DNA of 64,000 nucleotides from G965219965 sp965219965. Lineage in GTDB: Bacteria > Pseudomonadota > Alphaproteobacteria > RS24. The DNA is taken from positions 1,302,001 to 1,366,000 of the forward strand of contig OZ244796.1 in the NCBI GenBank assembly GCA_965219965.1, written 5' to 3'. The notes beneath the pieces are model-generated. The model saw only the letters and a list, made by a program, of their open reading frames with translations. It did not search any database and was not told the DNA's origin. The position numbers and the translations under genes are program-made. The number at the start of each line of letters is the position of its first letter. Within the stretch, counting starts at the first letter, position 1. Positions 62,194-64,000 of the stretch are shown in pieces.

Positions 62194-62670
62194 ATGTATG
62201 ATGACGCACATTTGCCGCGCAAATTTCTAGTGGTGATTGATGGCACGCCAGAATCGCGGGCGGCTTTGCGCTGGGCAGAGCGTCGGGCGCATAGCGCGTC
62301 GGGCGGGCTGGTGCTGGCGGCGATTTTAGAGCCGGGCGGGTTTGAGCATTGGCTCGGCGTGGAAAGCCTGATGAAACAAGAAGCCCGCGAAGAAGCGCAA
62401 GGGATTTTGGTTAAGCTGGCTGAGGAAGTTAAAAAAATCGCAGGCCGCGAACCAGAAACGCATATTTTAGAGGGCGATAAAATTACCGAAATTGTGAAAC
62501 TCATTGATAGCGACACAACCATTTCAACATTAGTGCTGGCCGCTGGCACAGATCCGGAAGGACCCGGCCCGCTTGTTTCGGCTTTGGCCACAGGCAAGGC
62601 GGGGTTTCATATTCCCGTGACCATTGTGCCGGGCGAGCTAAGCGATGAGCAAATTGACGCCCTCACTTAA
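62194..62670 (+). CDS. universal stress protein family protein
   Basis: 158 aa. RKFLVVIDGTPESRAALRWA is the typical USP start, and a nucleotide-binding-like stretch follows at STLVLAAGTDPEGPGPLVS before FHIPVTIVPG. The usual GxxGxxxxxxGS ATP loop is only partly kept. Good AGGAT ribosome-binding site. It lies between trpS and nfuA as in many relatives. Confidence 0.9.
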   Translation: MYDDAHLPRKFLVVIDGTPESRAALRWAERRAHSASGGLVLAAILEPGGFEHWLGVESLMKQEAREEAQGILVKLAEEVKKIAGREPETHILEGDKITEIVKLIDSDTTISTLVLAAGTDPEGPGPLVSALATGKAGFHIPVTIVPGELSDEQIDALT

Positions 62671-62681
62671 AAGGAAAGCCC

Positions 62682-63254
62682 ATGTTTATCCAAACCGAAG
62701 AAACGCCCAACCCTGCAACGCTGAAATTTATGCCCGCCCGCGAAGTGATGGGCAAGGCACCGCCTGCCGATTTTCCTAATCAAGAGGCGGCGGCGGCCTC
62801 GCCCCTCGCGCAGGCTTTGTTTAAGATTGACCATGTGGAAGGGGTGTTTTTGGGCAGCGATTTTATTTCCGTAACGAAAGGGGCGGCGGAATGGCAGCAC
62901 CTTAAGCCGCAACTCTTAACCGCGATTATGGATTTCTTTGTGTCTGGCTTGCCCGTTATGCAAGCGGGCGCAAGCACAGGCGCAGATGAGGCGGGGGCAG
63001 AAGCCGAAGCCGATGGGGCGGATGCGGAAATTATCGCCACCATAAAACAGCTTTTAGATACGCGGGTGCGCCCCGCCGTGGCACAAGATGGCGGCGATAT
63101 TGTGTTTCACAGCTATAAGGACGGGGTGGTGAGCCTTTATATGCGCGGGGCGTGTGCGGGCTGTCCCAGCGCGACCGTGACATTGCAACAAGGCATTGAA
63201 AATCTGCTTAAACATTTTATTCCCACCATTACCCAAGTGCGGGCGGTGGAATAG
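62682..63254 (+). CDS. Fe-S cluster scaffold/carrier protein NfuA-like
   Basis: 190 aa. N-terminal Nfu domain (FIQTEETPNPATLKFMP, IDHVEGVFLGSDFISV), an Ala/Glu linker at about residues 95-110, then the NifU C-terminal domain with CAGC (in YMRGACAGCPSATVTLQQG) whose two cysteines bridge a 4Fe-4S cluster. AAGGAAAG precedes the ATG. Confidence 0.93.
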   Translation: MFIQTEETPNPATLKFMPAREVMGKAPPADFPNQEAAAASPLAQALFKIDHVEGVFLGSDFISVTKGAAEWQHLKPQLLTAIMDFFVSGLPVMQAGASTGADEAGAEAEADGADAEIIATIKQLLDTRVRPAVAQDGGDIVFHSYKDGVVSLYMRGACAGCPSATVTLQQGIENLLKHFIPTITQVRAVE

Positions 63255-63263
63255 GGCAAGGCT

Positions 63264-63959
63264 TTGGGGCGGGCGCAGGACATTATTTTAGCGTGCGATA
63301 CGTCACAGCAAGCCTGCTCCGCCGCTTTGCGCTTGAGCGATGGCACAGTGCTAGACGATTACCGCGAAATTGGGCGGGGACACGCCGAAATTTTACCCGA
63401 TATGCTTAACGCTTTGCTGACCCAAGGCGGGGTGACGGCGGCGGCGGTGAACCGCTTTGGCGTGACGCTGGGCCCGGGCACTTTTGCGGGGGTGCGGGTC
63501 GGGCTGGCGGCGATGCGAGCGATGGCACTGGTGGCACGCTATGATAATGATAGCGCGGGCGTTTATGGTGTCGGCGCATTAGCAGTTTTAGCGGCGGAAG
63601 TTTTAGCGTCGGGGGCGCAAAATGTGCCTGTCGGCGTGGTGGTAGATGCACGGCGTGGGCAGTTTTACTGCCAAAGTTTCGCGCCCAATGGCAAAGCAGA
63701 AAATGAACCCGCCGCCTTAACGGGGGAAGATTTTATCGCCGCCCATGCAAAACGCGATATGATTATTTTAGGCACAGGCGGGGCGGTGTTGCAAAAAGAA
63801 TTTTCTGTGCCAAAGGCGTGGCAGATTTTTGACACGCCGCTTTACCCGCATGCAAAAAACATTGTGCCGCTTGTGGCGGCCATGCCTAAGCGTGACGCTA
63901 ATGCGCCGCCACCTGCGCCGCTTTATGTGCGCCCACCCGATGCGGTGCTGCCGAATTAA
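63264..63959 (+). CDS. tsaB: tRNA N6-threonylcarbamoyladenosine biosynthesis protein TsaB
   Basis: 231 aa, TTG start at 63264 preceded by AGGGCAAGG; no suitable ATG occurs before conserved sequence. ILACDTSQQACSAALRL, GHAEILPDMLNALL and GVTLGPGTFAGVRVGLAAMRAMAL are TsaB motifs. It supports TsaD in making t6A37. The stop is followed at once by the next start (TAAATG). Confidence 0.93.
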   Translation: MGRAQDIILACDTSQQACSAALRLSDGTVLDDYREIGRGHAEILPDMLNALLTQGGVTAAAVNRFGVTLGPGTFAGVRVGLAAMRAMALVARYDNDSAGVYGVGALAVLAAEVLASGAQNVPVGVVVDARRGQFYCQSFAPNGKAENEPAALTGEDFIAAHAKRDMIILGTGGAVLQKEFSVPKAWQIFDTPLYPHAKNIVPLVAAMPKRDANAPPPAPLYVRPPDAVLPN

Positions 63960-64000
63960 ATGTGTGCGGTAACGGCTTTTGCAGATGCGGCGGCTATGGC
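63960..64000 (+). CDS. start of a further gene, probably rimI (partial)
   Basis: ATG immediately after the tsaB stop opens a frame (MCAVTAFADAAAM) that runs off the window. tsaB is usually followed by the ribosomal-protein-alanine acetyltransferase gene rimI in this group; the 13 codons seen are too few to confirm that. Confidence 0.5.
   Translation, partial: MCAVTAFADAAAM

Noticed and set aside
1..64000. tRNA, rRNA, CRISPR, IS elements, prophage
   Set aside because: No cloverleaf-type sequence, repeat-spacer array, transposase or integrase frame was noticed in any gap.

Overview
The window is chromosomal DNA from an alphaproteobacterium. Gene order is the main evidence: ftsK-lolA-xthA, leuS-lptE-holA, rho-mnmE-mnmG-rsmG-parA-parB, hemE-hemJ-rho, ppsR-maf-aroE-coaE-dnaQ with secB, hisB-hisH-hisA-hisF-hisE-coaA, grpE-dnaK-dnaJ facing rph-rdgB-hemW, rsmI-yraN-gshB, and maeB facing mutS-glnD-murJ-trpS-usp-nfuA-tsaB are all familiar alphaproteobacterial neighbourhoods. 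DNA is moderately GC-rich, genes are packed with many ATGA or TGATG stop/start overlaps, and no tRNA, rRNA, transposase, phage gene or CRISPR array was seen. I cannot name a genus.

Layout. 1-9692: end of ftsK, envelope genes (lolA, an L,D-transpeptidase, two lipoproteins, lptE), leuS and holA, mostly on +. 9700-22380: a long minus-strand block with parB, parA, rsmG, mnmG, mnmE, rho, hemJ and hemE. It is broken by an accessory insertion between mnmG and mnmE that holds a two-gene MvaI/BcnI-type restriction-modification system, an unknown membrane protein and repeat-rich DNA. 22381-22813: an intergenic region with an AT-rich stretch and a cluster of DnaA-box-like 9-mers, the best candidate for the chromosomal origin; a perfect 16-bp parS palindrome lies 9.5 kb away inside rsmG. 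22814-34295: ppsR through dnaQ, secB, an acquired orphan ParA-type ATPase, fxsA, a Tim44-like gene, smr, the histidine genes and coaA. 34320-42071: sugar kinase, nth, ogt, gpmA, dapB and the dnaJ-dnaK-grpE chaperone genes, with two near-identical RpoH-type promoters. 42158-51441: rph, rdgB, hemW, a periplasmic LpoA-like lipoprotein, rsmI, yraN, a BON lipoprotein, gshB, and a twice-frameshifted yifB/comM. 51438-64000: maeB, mutS, glnD, murJ, trpS, usp, nfuA, tsaB and the first codons of a further gene (probably rimI).

The genes make a housekeeping core around the replication origin: chromosome partition (ParA, ParB, parS, FtsK), replication and repair (HolA, DnaQ, MutS, Nth, XthA, Ogt), tRNA modification (MnmE, MnmG, TsaB), heme, histidine and CoA synthesis, and envelope building. 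The unusual content is the insertion between mnmE and mnmG, decayed copies of the parA 5' end in front of parA, the orphan ParA-like ATPase, indels in short homopolymers that break xthA and yifB, and a recurring pattern of 9-14 bp tandem duplications.
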